Shown piece by piece: positions 49,150-56,873 of a stretch of DNA of 64,000 nt (positions within the stretch are counted from its first letter, which is position 1; every line of letters begins with the position of its first letter). Origin of the DNA: CAZICM01 sp964537685. GTDB taxonomy: Bacteria; Myxococcota_A; Polyangia; Polyangiales; Polyangiaceae. The position numbers and the translations under genes are program-made. The stretch is taken from positions 62,001 through 126,000 of the forward strand of contig CAZICM010000026.1 of the NCBI GenBank assembly GCA_964537685.1, in the 5' to 3' direction. The notes under the pieces are model-generated. The model had not been told where the DNA came from. It did no database searches and saw only the letters and a list, made by a program, of their open reading frames with translations.

Positions 49150-50347
49150 CGCTAATCGTCAGCGGCGGCAAAAATTGGAGCACCCGCTTATCGTTATTGG
49201 CGTACACAACAAAAATACCTTCATCGATCAGCATTTTCATCGCGGCCAAGGCCATTTCCTCCATTGGAAATTTCAGCCCCATAAATAATCCCCGCCTCCG
49301 CAGGCCAAATGGAGCGCCCATAAATGCCCGCTCAAAATATCGCCCAAGCGTCTCGACCCGCTCCAAAAAGCCTTCTTCCTCAATCATATCGAGCACCGCC
49401 AGCGCCACAGGACAGCCCACCTCCGCACCTCCAAAGGTCGAAATGTGCGAGAAAGGATGCTGCGCGCAAAAGGCCATAACGGGCTCGCTCACCAGCGTGG
49501 CTGTGATTGGAAATAAACCGCCCCCCAATCCCTTTCCAATTACAACAATATCTGGAACAATTTCATCATGTTGATAACACCACATCGCGCCTGTGCGCCC
49601 CAATCCGGTCTGCACCTCATCCACAATCAGCAGCGCACCATGAGCCTTGCACAGGCTGGCCACCCGCCGCAGATAATCCGCTTCGGGAATAGGCATGCCC
49701 AGCGTGGCAGGAATGGGCTCGACCACCACCGCCGCCGTACAATCATTCAATACGTCTTCCAATGCTTTCGTATTGTCAAAAGGCACTTGTTTAAAATCCG
49801 GCAGCGAAGCCAGATAAGGCTCCCTGTACTGAGCATCCCCGGCAGCGACGGACAGGCCGGTATGCCCATGATATCCGCCTTCAATACTAACGATATTGCG
49901 CCTTTTGGTGACACCCCTCGCGAGCTTAAGCGCCAAATCCATGGCTTCGCCGCCGCTCACGCCAAAAATCGCGCCCAGCATTTGATCGCCCGTTGAAGCG
50001 CACAAGCGCCTCGCCAATTCGGCGCGATATCCACTCACCAAATGATGATTGCCAATATCCAGCGTTTCGAGAGCGTGTTGCATCGCCGAAATAATGCGGG
50101 GATTTCTATGGCCCAAATTGAATACGCCGCCATTGCAATGGCAATTGAAGAAGCGGCGCGAGGGAGAAAAAGCGTCGTAGAAAACCGCCCCCTCGCGGGC
50201 GCCCATCACAATATCGAATCCATAATCTTTATAGACCTTCACCTTTCCCGGCGAAACATATTGGGCAAACGCGTCAAAGGTGCTCTCCCGGCCGGAAAAT
50301 GGCTGAATAGGGATTTTTGTATTTTTGCTGGTAGAAGATTCGGACAT
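49100..50347 (-). CDS. Class III PLP-dependent aminotransferase
   Basis: A 415-residue fold-type I aminotransferase. The cofactor sites are visible: FGVSGGEAMDLALKLAR, GYHGHTGLS, LLIVDEVQTGLGRTG with Asp243, and Lys272 in VVIGKGLGGGLFP as the Schiff-base lysine. SHISTFGGAEVGCPVALAVL closes the active site. Relatives act on ornithine, 4-aminobutyrate, 2,4-diaminobutyrate and similar substrates; the sequence does not say which. It is transcribed with the downstream kinase-fold-like gene, and its 5' end is 115 bp from the divergent GST-like gene. ATG 50347 is preceded by several weak purine runs only. Confidence 0.92.
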   Translation of the reverse strand: MSESSTSKNTKIPIQPFSGRESTFDAFAQYVSPGKVKVYKDYGFDIVMGAREGAVFYDAFSPSRRFFNCHCNGGVFNLGHRNPRIISAMQHALETLDIGNHHLVSGYRAELARRLCASTGDQMLGAIFGVSGGEAMDLALKLARGVTKRRNIVSIEGGYHGHTGLSVAAGDAQYREPYLASLPDFKQVPFDNTKALEDVLNDCTAAVVVEPIPATLGMPIPEADYLRRVASLCKAHGALLIVDEVQTGLGRTGAMWCYQHDEIVPDIVVIGKGLGGGLFPITATLVSEPVMAFCAQHPFSHISTFGGAEVGCPVALAVLDMIEEEGFLERVETLGRYFERAFMGAPFGLRRRGLFMGLKFPMEEMALAAMKMLIDEGIFVVYANNDKRVLQFLPPLTISDEEAEEIAGVIRRVLG

Positions 50348-50462
50348 GGCCCGGGTATCCTCGCGTCAAATACCTTTTTCAACAAGAGCCTTGTGAGATT
50401 GCTCTTCAAATTGGGACCCAGAACGGATAACAATAAACCTTTCAGCTACGCGGAGCATGCCA

Positions 50463-51329
50463 ATGAAGCCCAACCGCCTATTTCATGTGGTTCCCTCATT
50501 TTATTCTCAAATCGCAAGGATTGCCTTGGCGGAAAAGTGCGTCCCCTTTCAAGAAGAAATCACCATCGCGGGCCCTCCCGTATACGATAATTATCAGCCC
50601 GAATACTTAAGAATGAATCCCAATGGCGTGATTCCCACCTTCGTCCATGGCGATCGCATTGTTTATGAAGCTGTTGATATTGCCCGTTATGTGGACGAAC
50701 ATTTCGAGGGCCCCAGCCTTTCGCCATCCGATCCCAAAGAAAAAGCCGAAATGAACCGATGGATTGACAGAATCACCGAATTGCCGATCCGGGTTATGAG
50801 CTACGCCGGGCTGACAGGCATTGGAGGGCGCATTGCCAATGCGGCCAATCAAAAGCGCCTCAGCGCGCTTGCCCGCCTTCGCGATCAGAATCCAGACCTC
50901 AAGGATGTCTACGATGCAAAGATCAAAGATATCGAGGGATTTGTCCGGGATATTATCACGCCTGAAGCCGTGGATGAAGTGCGCATAAAATCTTACCGTT
51001 ATTTAGACGAACTCGATGAGATTTTCTCTAAGCAGGATTGGATCGTTGGTTCATCGTATTCATTGGCCGACGCGGTCTGGACGGTCCTCATCGCCCGGAT
51101 GCTGATGCTCAAGCTCGATCCATTAAAAGGGCGCCCTCATGTAGCGGCCTTTTACGAACGCGTAAAAGCCCGCCCAAGTTTTGAAAACGCCTCAATTTGG
51201 GAGGAATTTAGACCTTATTCGATGTTTGAGATGATCGCGAAGCGGCTGGGGCCCGCATTGGCCGGGCTTTGCTTGGCTATTACGGTGCTGGTTTTAGCGA
51301 TTGATTGGATATTGCATGTGCGCGGATAA
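50463..51329 (+). CDS. Glutathione S-transferase family protein with C-terminal membrane anchor (GDAP1-like)
   Basis: A 288-residue protein. The N-terminal thioredoxin-fold domain is clear: RLFHVVPSFYSQIARIALAE, NPNGVIPTFVHGD with the cis-Pro, and YEAVDIARYVDEHF. The helical C-terminal GST domain follows (YSLADAVWTVLIARML; RPHVAAFYERVKARPSF). The last ~25 residues (LGPALAGLCLAITVLVLAIDWIL) form a membrane segment, giving a tail-anchored GST like eukaryotic GDAP1. ATG 50463 was chosen over ATG 50457 because GGAG lies 7 bases upstream. The stop abuts the convergent EutBC-like gene at 51329/51330. The glutathione substrate is unknown. Confidence 0.85.
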   Translation: MKPNRLFHVVPSFYSQIARIALAEKCVPFQEEITIAGPPVYDNYQPEYLRMNPNGVIPTFVHGDRIVYEAVDIARYVDEHFEGPSLSPSDPKEKAEMNRWIDRITELPIRVMSYAGLTGIGGRIANAANQKRLSALARLRDQNPDLKDVYDAKIKDIEGFVRDIITPEAVDEVRIKSYRYLDELDEIFSKQDWIVGSSYSLADAVWTVLIARMLMLKLDPLKGRPHVAAFYERVKARPSFENASIWEEFRPYSMFEMIAKRLGPALAGLCLAITVLVLAIDWILHVRG

Positions 51330-53756
51330 TCAATTGGGAGGCGCGGTCTGCTTTAAAATCGACACGGTATCGTCGGCAGCGACGATGGGATCTAAAGCCG
51401 TATCGGCAATATTGGCGACCACCTTGGTAATATTGTGATCGGTAAGCCCGGCCTGCGACCAGGTATTTACATCCGTGCCGGTCAGATACACCGAATAGGT
51501 ATGATGCCCATTGCCGGGCCTCTCGCCGATAATATGCAGCACGGCGCAATTCTTATTTTTATCGGCAAATGAGCCAAATAGAATCTCGCCCATGCGATAA
51601 CCCGCCCTCACCCGCGCATTGGTAACGACAATATACTCAGGCGCGAGCTTATAGCCCTCTGTCGCCAAAGCCGTCGCCACCTCATTGAGATAAGGCTCCA
51701 AATGCCCGGGATCGGTAATCGCAAGCGCATCCAATCCGTCCGAAATAATAATCTGCACGTCGTATTTGCCCGCCTGGGAATCGCGCAGCGCCTCAACAGC
51801 CTTCACCGACGTATCATCCAGCACCTCGCCGGTCGGCGGATGAAGAATATAATCGTCGCGGTTCTCCGATTGCGTATTTACGGCGACGGCCATCGGGAAG
51901 GTCGAGGCAAAACTATCCGGAAGCTTGGCGTACAGGCATTTCTTCGCGTCCGCATACAGCGCTCGGACTTGCTTATCGAGCGAGGGCTCTAAATCCCAGG
52001 GATTGGTGCCGTGGCCCTCCGCAATAAACACACCGCGCGCCCGGATCTCCGCGAGTTTCATTTGCGCCTCGGCCAATATTTCGGCGTCGGTGCGCATATC
52101 GCCTTTAGCCTTAAGGTATTGGAGATACAATTGATCAGGTTTTCCAAAATTCGGCCCGTGCTCATCATTGGCATCAATAACACCCAAGGTCTTAAAGAAC
52201 TCCCACATCTTATCGTCGACCTTATAACCGAATTTATCTCGAATCCGAACGTGATCCTGATACGCCGTGGTTAAATAGCTCAGCATCGGGTCATTTTTGG
52301 TGGGCAATCCCATCAGATATGCAGGATTTGCCGGCATAACTTGATCGATGCACCAGTCCAAATCGTCCAGCGAGACTTCCATGTGAAGCGTCGAGCAAAT
52401 ATCCAATCCAATCGGAAGCCCATGCAATTTACCCATAACGGTATCCTCGAGGCATACCCGCACCAATTGCTCCTTGGTCCGGAACACCTCGGGCCCGATA
52501 AAGCCCGCCACATCATTGAGGTGCACCCAAGGCGCGGCCGTCATTCCAGCGCTCTGTTGAGCCTTCGCCACATCCACCTGAAGCGCGCGCGCAAAGCCAT
52601 ATTTACGCGACTCGTGAACCAAGGCATCAAAGCCTTTGCCCTGGCCGTTGGTCTCGTCGGCGCCCTGCCCCGTCTCAAAATACAAACCATATTTGCCGGT
52701 CCGCTTCGCGGCGTGCGCCTTCATCTTTTCAACGGTCACATCAAAAACCGTATTGGCATCCTCAACACCGGCCAGGCTTTGGAACCAAAGCGCCGTCGAC
52801 CCCGGATACATCTCTTCCACCTGCGCCTGCACATCGATATGCGCGAGCACGCAATGGGGCAATACGTCTTCCAGCTTAAAGGCTTTGAGCAAATCCTGAA
52901 GCGCCAATTCAATCGCATAGACCGACGCCACTTCGCTTGACACCGGATTGGTGCCCAATACGACATCACCGACGCCGTAAGCCCAGCCGTCCAGCACCTG
53001 GAACATAATATCGTCAACATTATCGGTCGGCGAATTCGGCTGAATACGGGCGCCCATATAGCCTTTCGCGCCGATATTCGAACCGGGAAGCGGATTAAAT
53101 ACTTTTTGGCCGACCTCAATCAATTGAGCATTGCTCATCAGCTTGACGACATGCGCAATGACATCGCTGGTCAGACCGCCCATAATTGATTTAATTTCCG
53201 CCTCGGTTTTAACGAGCAGATAATCCCTTAATTCGCCCATCGTCCACGCTGCCACGGTGCCTGCGGCGCCCGCATCGACAGCGGCATCAATATAGCTGGA
53301 AACCGAATCATCGAAAATCGGATGGGCAATCAAATCGCTGATTTTGGTATTGGATAGGAGTTTTCTGGCATTCTGTCGTGATTTATCATCGGCCGCGTGA
53401 ATACCTTGAGCTTGGTCGGCCTCTTTAAAGTCATTCGCGGCGCCTAAGATCTGCATGTAAAAGGTTTGATCAAAGCTGCCTTTTACCCGAACAATATAAG
53501 CAAAAATATCCTCCCCTGATTTGACCTCGGGAATATACACGCCTTCCGAGGGAGGCGTCGTCACCAGCGGCTTGGGCGGCTCTTTCACCGCGCCGGGGCC
53601 ACATCCTAAAGCATATGCCGATGAGCCGATCAAAAGCCCCGTCAAAAATGAGCGCCTGCCAAATGCCGTCTTAAACCTTTCGGCATTTTCCTTCTGGCTC
53701 ACCCGCGGCGTGTCCGTGGGCTTTACCCGCCCGATCATTTGATGCATCGACTTCAT
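51330..53756 (-). CDS. eutBC: Ethanolamine ammonia-lyase EutB-EutC fusion with Tat/lipoprotein signal
   Basis: An 808-residue single chain. Ethanolamine ammonia-lyase (coenzyme B12) converts ethanolamine to acetaldehyde and ammonia, normally with separate large (EutB) and small (EutC) subunits in the cytoplasm. Residues ~80-530 are EutB. Key residues seen are Arg237 and Gln239 (RIQPNSPTDN), Asn270 (GTNPVSSEV), Glu361 (YFETGQGAD), Phe419 (GFIGPEV) and Asp452 (GLPIGLDICST), matching R160, Q162, N193, E287, F329 and D362 of the E. coli enzyme by motif. Residues ~640-800 are EutC (VQIIISDGLDALAI, IIGERPG). The N-terminus is twin-arginine (GRRSFLTGLL, Arg34-Arg35) with lipobox ALGC at Cys52, predicting export. 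No other eut gene is near. Confidence 0.85.
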   Translation of the reverse strand: MKSMHQMIGRVKPTDTPRVSQKENAERFKTAFGRRSFLTGLLIGSSAYALGCGPGAVKEPPKPLVTTPPSEGVYIPEVKSGEDIFAYIVRVKGSFDQTFYMQILGAANDFKEADQAQGIHAADDKSRQNARKLLSNTKISDLIAHPIFDDSVSSYIDAAVDAGAAGTVAAWTMGELRDYLLVKTEAEIKSIMGGLTSDVIAHVVKLMSNAQLIEVGQKVFNPLPGSNIGAKGYMGARIQPNSPTDNVDDIMFQVLDGWAYGVGDVVLGTNPVSSEVASVYAIELALQDLLKAFKLEDVLPHCVLAHIDVQAQVEEMYPGSTALWFQSLAGVEDANTVFDVTVEKMKAHAAKRTGKYGLYFETGQGADETNGQGKGFDALVHESRKYGFARALQVDVAKAQQSAGMTAAPWVHLNDVAGFIGPEVFRTKEQLVRVCLEDTVMGKLHGLPIGLDICSTLHMEVSLDDLDWCIDQVMPANPAYLMGLPTKNDPMLSYLTTAYQDHVRIRDKFGYKVDDKMWEFFKTLGVIDANDEHGPNFGKPDQLYLQYLKAKGDMRTDAEILAEAQMKLAEIRARGVFIAEGHGTNPWDLEPSLDKQVRALYADAKKCLYAKLPDSFASTFPMAVAVNTQSENRDDYILHPPTGEVLDDTSVKAVEALRDSQAGKYDVQIIISDGLDALAITDPGHLEPYLNEVATALATEGYKLAPEYIVVTNARVRAGYRMGEILFGSFADKNKNCAVLHIIGERPGNGHHTYSVYLTGTDVNTWSQAGLTDHNITKVVANIADTALDPIVAADDTVSILKQTAPPN

Positions 53757-53979
53757 AGGATTTTCGCTCCAAGCAAGACCGAAGACAAAATGAGCTACCG
53801 CAAAGATTTTCTTTTCAATTGAATCTTCGGGAGATCACCGGCGCGGTGTCGGTCAGACACCGGCCAAGCATCAGCGTAAATCGGCAATCGCAGAACTCAA
53901 GCCATTTTTAATTAATAAAATAATAAAATACTGGTCTTTCTCATCCGTTTGTGGCACTTGGGCCAACGGAGGATTTGCT
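53757..53979. promoter_or_regulatory. Divergent regulatory region between eutBC-like and AKR-like genes
   Basis: A 223-bp region serving two divergent starts. It contains an AT-rich block at 53905-53930 in an otherwise GC-rich neighbourhood, including TAAAAT at 53924-53929, a 5/6 match to -10 on the plus strand. CGGAGG at 53967-53972 is the ribosome site for the AKR-like gene, and TTGGAGCG lies before the eutBC start. A perfect small inverted repeat (see next entry) lies between. No convincing -35 is seen. Confidence 0.4.
53844..53862. other. Inverted repeat in the eutBC/AKR intergenic region
   Basis: GGTGTC at 53845-53850 pairs with GACACC at 53856-53861 around loop GGTCA, extendable by one base pair to 53844/53862. 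No U-tract follows on either strand, so an operator or a weak RNA hairpin is more likely than a terminator. Confidence 0.35.
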
Positions 53980-54861
53980 ATGGCCTGTTCTTGGTCACCG
54001 ATTAAATTGGGAAAAACAACCTTAGAGGTGGCACCGCTCGGCATTGCATCCAGCTATGGCATTCAAGGCCCATCGGTTGAGCGGGCATTCGAGCGCGGAA
54101 TCAATTTGCTGTATTGGGGCTCTGCGCGGACCAAAAGCTTTGGGAGCGCGATTAAAAATATCGGAGCCCGCTCGCGCGAAAAAATGGTTGTGGTGATTCA
54201 AAGCTATGCGCGCAGCCCTTCGTCCATCGAAAAGTCCCTGGATAAAGCCCTAAAACAATTGTCTCTCGATCACGCGGATATTCTTCTTCTGGGCTGGTGG
54301 AACATGCCGCCGAAAAATGAAATTTTGGACGCGGCCGCCGAACTTATTCACCGGAAAAAGGCGCGTGCGCTGATGCTCTCCTGCCATCACCGGCCGACCT
54401 TTTTGCACTATGCGAAAGACAGCCGCATCGACCTCTTGATGATGCGCTACAACGCCGCGCATCCGGGCGCGGAGCACGATGTGTTTCCGCATCTGCCCGA
54501 GGCTCGTCCCGGCATCATCGCCTATACCTCGACATCGTGGGGACAGCTTTTAAATCCATCGTTCACACCCGCGGGCGAATGCACGCCCTCGAGCGCCGAC
54601 TGTTATCGTTTCGTTCTTTCAAATCCCTGTATTGACGCTTGTTATGCCGGCCCGAAAAATGACACCGAGCTCGATCAGGCGATGCGCGCTTTGGATCTCG
54701 GGCCGATGAACGCCGAAGAACTTGCATGGATGAAGCGCGTTGGAAGCAGCGTGCATGAAAAGGCGAAAACCCGCGCCGGATTTATGAATCTCGGCGACAA
54801 ACTCATTAATTGGATTTCAGGCTTTGGTTTTCGCAAAACGACCGATCTTCCTTCTTCGTAA
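53980..54861 (+). CDS. Aldo/keto reductase-like protein lacking the catalytic tetrad
   Basis: A 293-residue protein with the overall aldo/keto-reductase order: KLGKTTLEVAPLGIASSYG, FERGINLLYWGSAR, IEKSLDKALKQLSLDHADILLL, then FLHYAKDSRIDLLMMRYNAAH and PGIIAYTSTSWGQLL. By eye, the four catalytic positions (Asp, Tyr, Lys, His) align with Tyr45, Arg50, Gln74 and Gly105, so none is kept. The protein is full length and undisturbed, and codon use is normal, so this looks like a deliberate pseudoenzyme or a reassigned fold rather than decay. The ribosome site CGGAGG (53967-53972) is 7 bases before ATG 53980. It is divergent from the EutB-EutC gene. Confidence 0.75.
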   Translation: MACSWSPIKLGKTTLEVAPLGIASSYGIQGPSVERAFERGINLLYWGSARTKSFGSAIKNIGARSREKMVVVIQSYARSPSSIEKSLDKALKQLSLDHADILLLGWWNMPPKNEILDAAAELIHRKKARALMLSCHHRPTFLHYAKDSRIDLLMMRYNAAHPGAEHDVFPHLPEARPGIIAYTSTSWGQLLNPSFTPAGECTPSSADCYRFVLSNPCIDACYAGPKNDTELDQAMRALDLGPMNAEELAWMKRVGSSVHEKAKTRAGFMNLGDKLINWISGFGFRKTTDLPSS

Positions 54862-55081
54862 TGCCCGGGCACACCGCCCAAACCCCTGCGGAAATGAATC
54901 CGCAGCACCCCTCGCCGCCGCGGCAAACGTTCCACAGCCCCCGCGCTCATTCAGAAACAGCACATTAAAAATCAGTCTGTAATTGCGGCTGAAAAATTAC
55001 CGCAACCCATGATTAGATTGATGCACAATACAATAAGACATTGGCATCAACCCTGCTTTAACGCTGCCCAAAGGTGTCCAC
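54862..55081. other. 220-bp intergenic region with an inverted repeat
   Basis: CTGCGGA at 54886-54892 pairs with TCCGCAG at 54899-54905 over a six-base loop, forming a hairpin downstream of the AKR-like gene. No U-tract follows. AT-rich sequence from 54961 onward may carry a promoter for the DUF1549/DUF1553 gene, but I see no clear -35/-10 pair. AAAGGTG before ATG 55082 serves as ribosome site. Confidence 0.35.
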
Positions 55082-56845
55082 ATGTTCCGCCAAAACGATT
55101 GCCCATGGCTCGCCGCGGGCCTGTTGCTTTTCATAACAGGCTGCAACGCCCCTCATACCCAATCCAGAACTTCAGACGCTTCCAGCACAAGCCTTGTCGA
55201 AGCTTCCGCGCCGGCCGTCTCGAAGCTCGATGAATTATTAATGAAAGAATGGTCATCCAATCATATCAAATCGGCCCCTGCAGCAGATGACTATCAATTC
55301 TATCGGCGTGCATCGCTGGATATCCTCGGCACCCTGCCTTCCCCCGAGGCACTGCGCGCCTTCGCCGCCGATTCAAAACCCAACAAATATACGCGGCTCA
55401 TCGACGCCCTCCTCACCGATCCGCGCTACGCGGCCTACTGGTCATCGTATTGGGAAGACATTCTATTAAAATCAGACACCAAACGGAATCTTGTCGACCG
55501 CGCCGCCTTCAAGGCATGGCTCACCGAGCGATTTCAATCCAACACACCATGGAATCAAATCGTTCGAGAGTTAATCACCGCCGAGGGTGTGAACACGCCT
55601 GGGGGCCGGGTTCGCGAACGCATCGCGGCTGCTGAAAACAACGAATTGGATAACAATACAGATGTAAATGGAGCCGTGAATTGGCTCATTCAATATGGAC
55701 GGGCTCCGCAGGATATTGCAGGAGCCGCATCCCGGCAATTTATGGGCGTTCAAATTCAATGCGCCCAATGCCACGACCATAAAACCGAAAACTGGACGAC
55801 GGATCAGTTTCAGAGTTTCGCGGCGGTCTTTACCCGGGTCCGCGCCGAACCGGCGGACGAGCGGGAAAAGGGAATGATGCGTGAAGTTGAGATCAGCAAC
55901 GTGGAAAAGCCCAGGAAATTAGGCCCCAAAGCTCCGGCCGAGCTGCGCGCGATCGCCTCGCATGAGCCAAAGGCTTTGGATGGCACTTCGCTGGAAGGTG
56001 AAAATCCGCGTAAAGCCCTATCGGATTGGATTACATCTCCTAAGAATCCGTACTTCGCCAAGGCCATCGTCAATCGCATTTGGGCTCATTTCATGGGCCA
56101 GGGCTTTTTTGAGCCGGTGGACGATCAGCGGCCCTCCAATCCGGTCACGGCGCTGCCCATTTTGAATGAATTGGCAGCGGATTTTGTCTCGCACGGCTGC
56201 GATCTTAAATATTTGATCCGCACCATTGCCACCAGCGCGGCCTACAGGCTCAGCGCTTCGGACAGCCGCGAGCTTTGGTCGGCATTCTCGCCCAGGGCAT
56301 TACATTCGGATGTGCTGATGAATTCGATCATGGATGCGACGGGCCTCGCCCCGCTCGTCGACGATCTCGCGGGCGAAAGAGCCTCTGAAATTCGATTTAG
56401 GCTGCGCAAAAGCTTTGATTTTGCCTTCGATGTGGATGAACAGAAAGCAAGCACAGCGTATGAAGGCACAATTCAAGAGGCTCTTTTTCTTCAGAATGGC
56501 GTGCTGAGCCAGGCGGCGAGCACAGCCTTTGAAAAGACGCCTTTCGCTCAGCTTATTCAGTCGCCGAAGAGCGACGAAGAGAAAATCGAAATCATTTATC
56601 TGAGAACATTGAGCAGGCCGCCGAATGCCGCCGAACTGGCCCGCTGGAAGGCATTTCTCAATGAAGCCGCAAACGAGCCGGCGCCCAAAGAGGCCGCGCA
56701 GGCAAAGCCATTGCTTCCCAAAGAAGATCCCATTGCAAGGCTTCGCAAGCGTTTGGGCGTGGTTGCGCGCTCACCCAAAGAACGGGCCTACGAAGACATG
56801 GTGTGGGCCATTTTCAATTCAACCGAATTTGTAACCAATCATTAA
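55082..56845 (+). CDS. DUF1549/DUF1553 lipoprotein (PSCyt2/PSD1-type)
   Basis: A 587-residue protein with lipobox FITGC. The DUF1549 domain begins at YQFYRRASLDILGTLPSPE and includes YWSSYWEDILLKSD and FKAWLTERFQSNTPWNQIVREL, then the CAQCHDHKTENWT motif with CxxCH. The DUF1553 part includes NPYFAKAIVNRIWAHFMGQGFFEPVDDQRPSN, then ELAADFVSHGCDLKYLIRTI and, near the end, YLRTLSRPPNAAEL. These proteins, named from planctomycetes, are always found with a DUF1501 partner; here it is the next gene. Biochemical role is unknown; the CxxCH may bind haem or metal in the periplasm. Confidence 0.88.
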   Translation: MFRQNDCPWLAAGLLLFITGCNAPHTQSRTSDASSTSLVEASAPAVSKLDELLMKEWSSNHIKSAPAADDYQFYRRASLDILGTLPSPEALRAFAADSKPNKYTRLIDALLTDPRYAAYWSSYWEDILLKSDTKRNLVDRAAFKAWLTERFQSNTPWNQIVRELITAEGVNTPGGRVRERIAAAENNELDNNTDVNGAVNWLIQYGRAPQDIAGAASRQFMGVQIQCAQCHDHKTENWTTDQFQSFAAVFTRVRAEPADEREKGMMREVEISNVEKPRKLGPKAPAELRAIASHEPKALDGTSLEGENPRKALSDWITSPKNPYFAKAIVNRIWAHFMGQGFFEPVDDQRPSNPVTALPILNELAADFVSHGCDLKYLIRTIATSAAYRLSASDSRELWSAFSPRALHSDVLMNSIMDATGLAPLVDDLAGERASEIRFRLRKSFDFAFDVDEQKASTAYEGTIQEALFLQNGVLSQAASTAFEKTPFAQLIQSPKSDEEKIEIIYLRTLSRPPNAAELARWKAFLNEAANEPAPKEAAQAKPLLPKEDPIARLRKRLGVVARSPKERAYEDMVWAIFNSTEFVTNH

Positions 56846-56873
56846 ATAAGCACGATCCTAGGGAGAATTTTCG

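Noticed and set aside
51330..53756. Expectation of a full eut operon or bacterial microcompartment
   Set aside because: No eutA, eutH, eutG, shell-protein or vitamin B12 reactivase gene is visible near the fusion.
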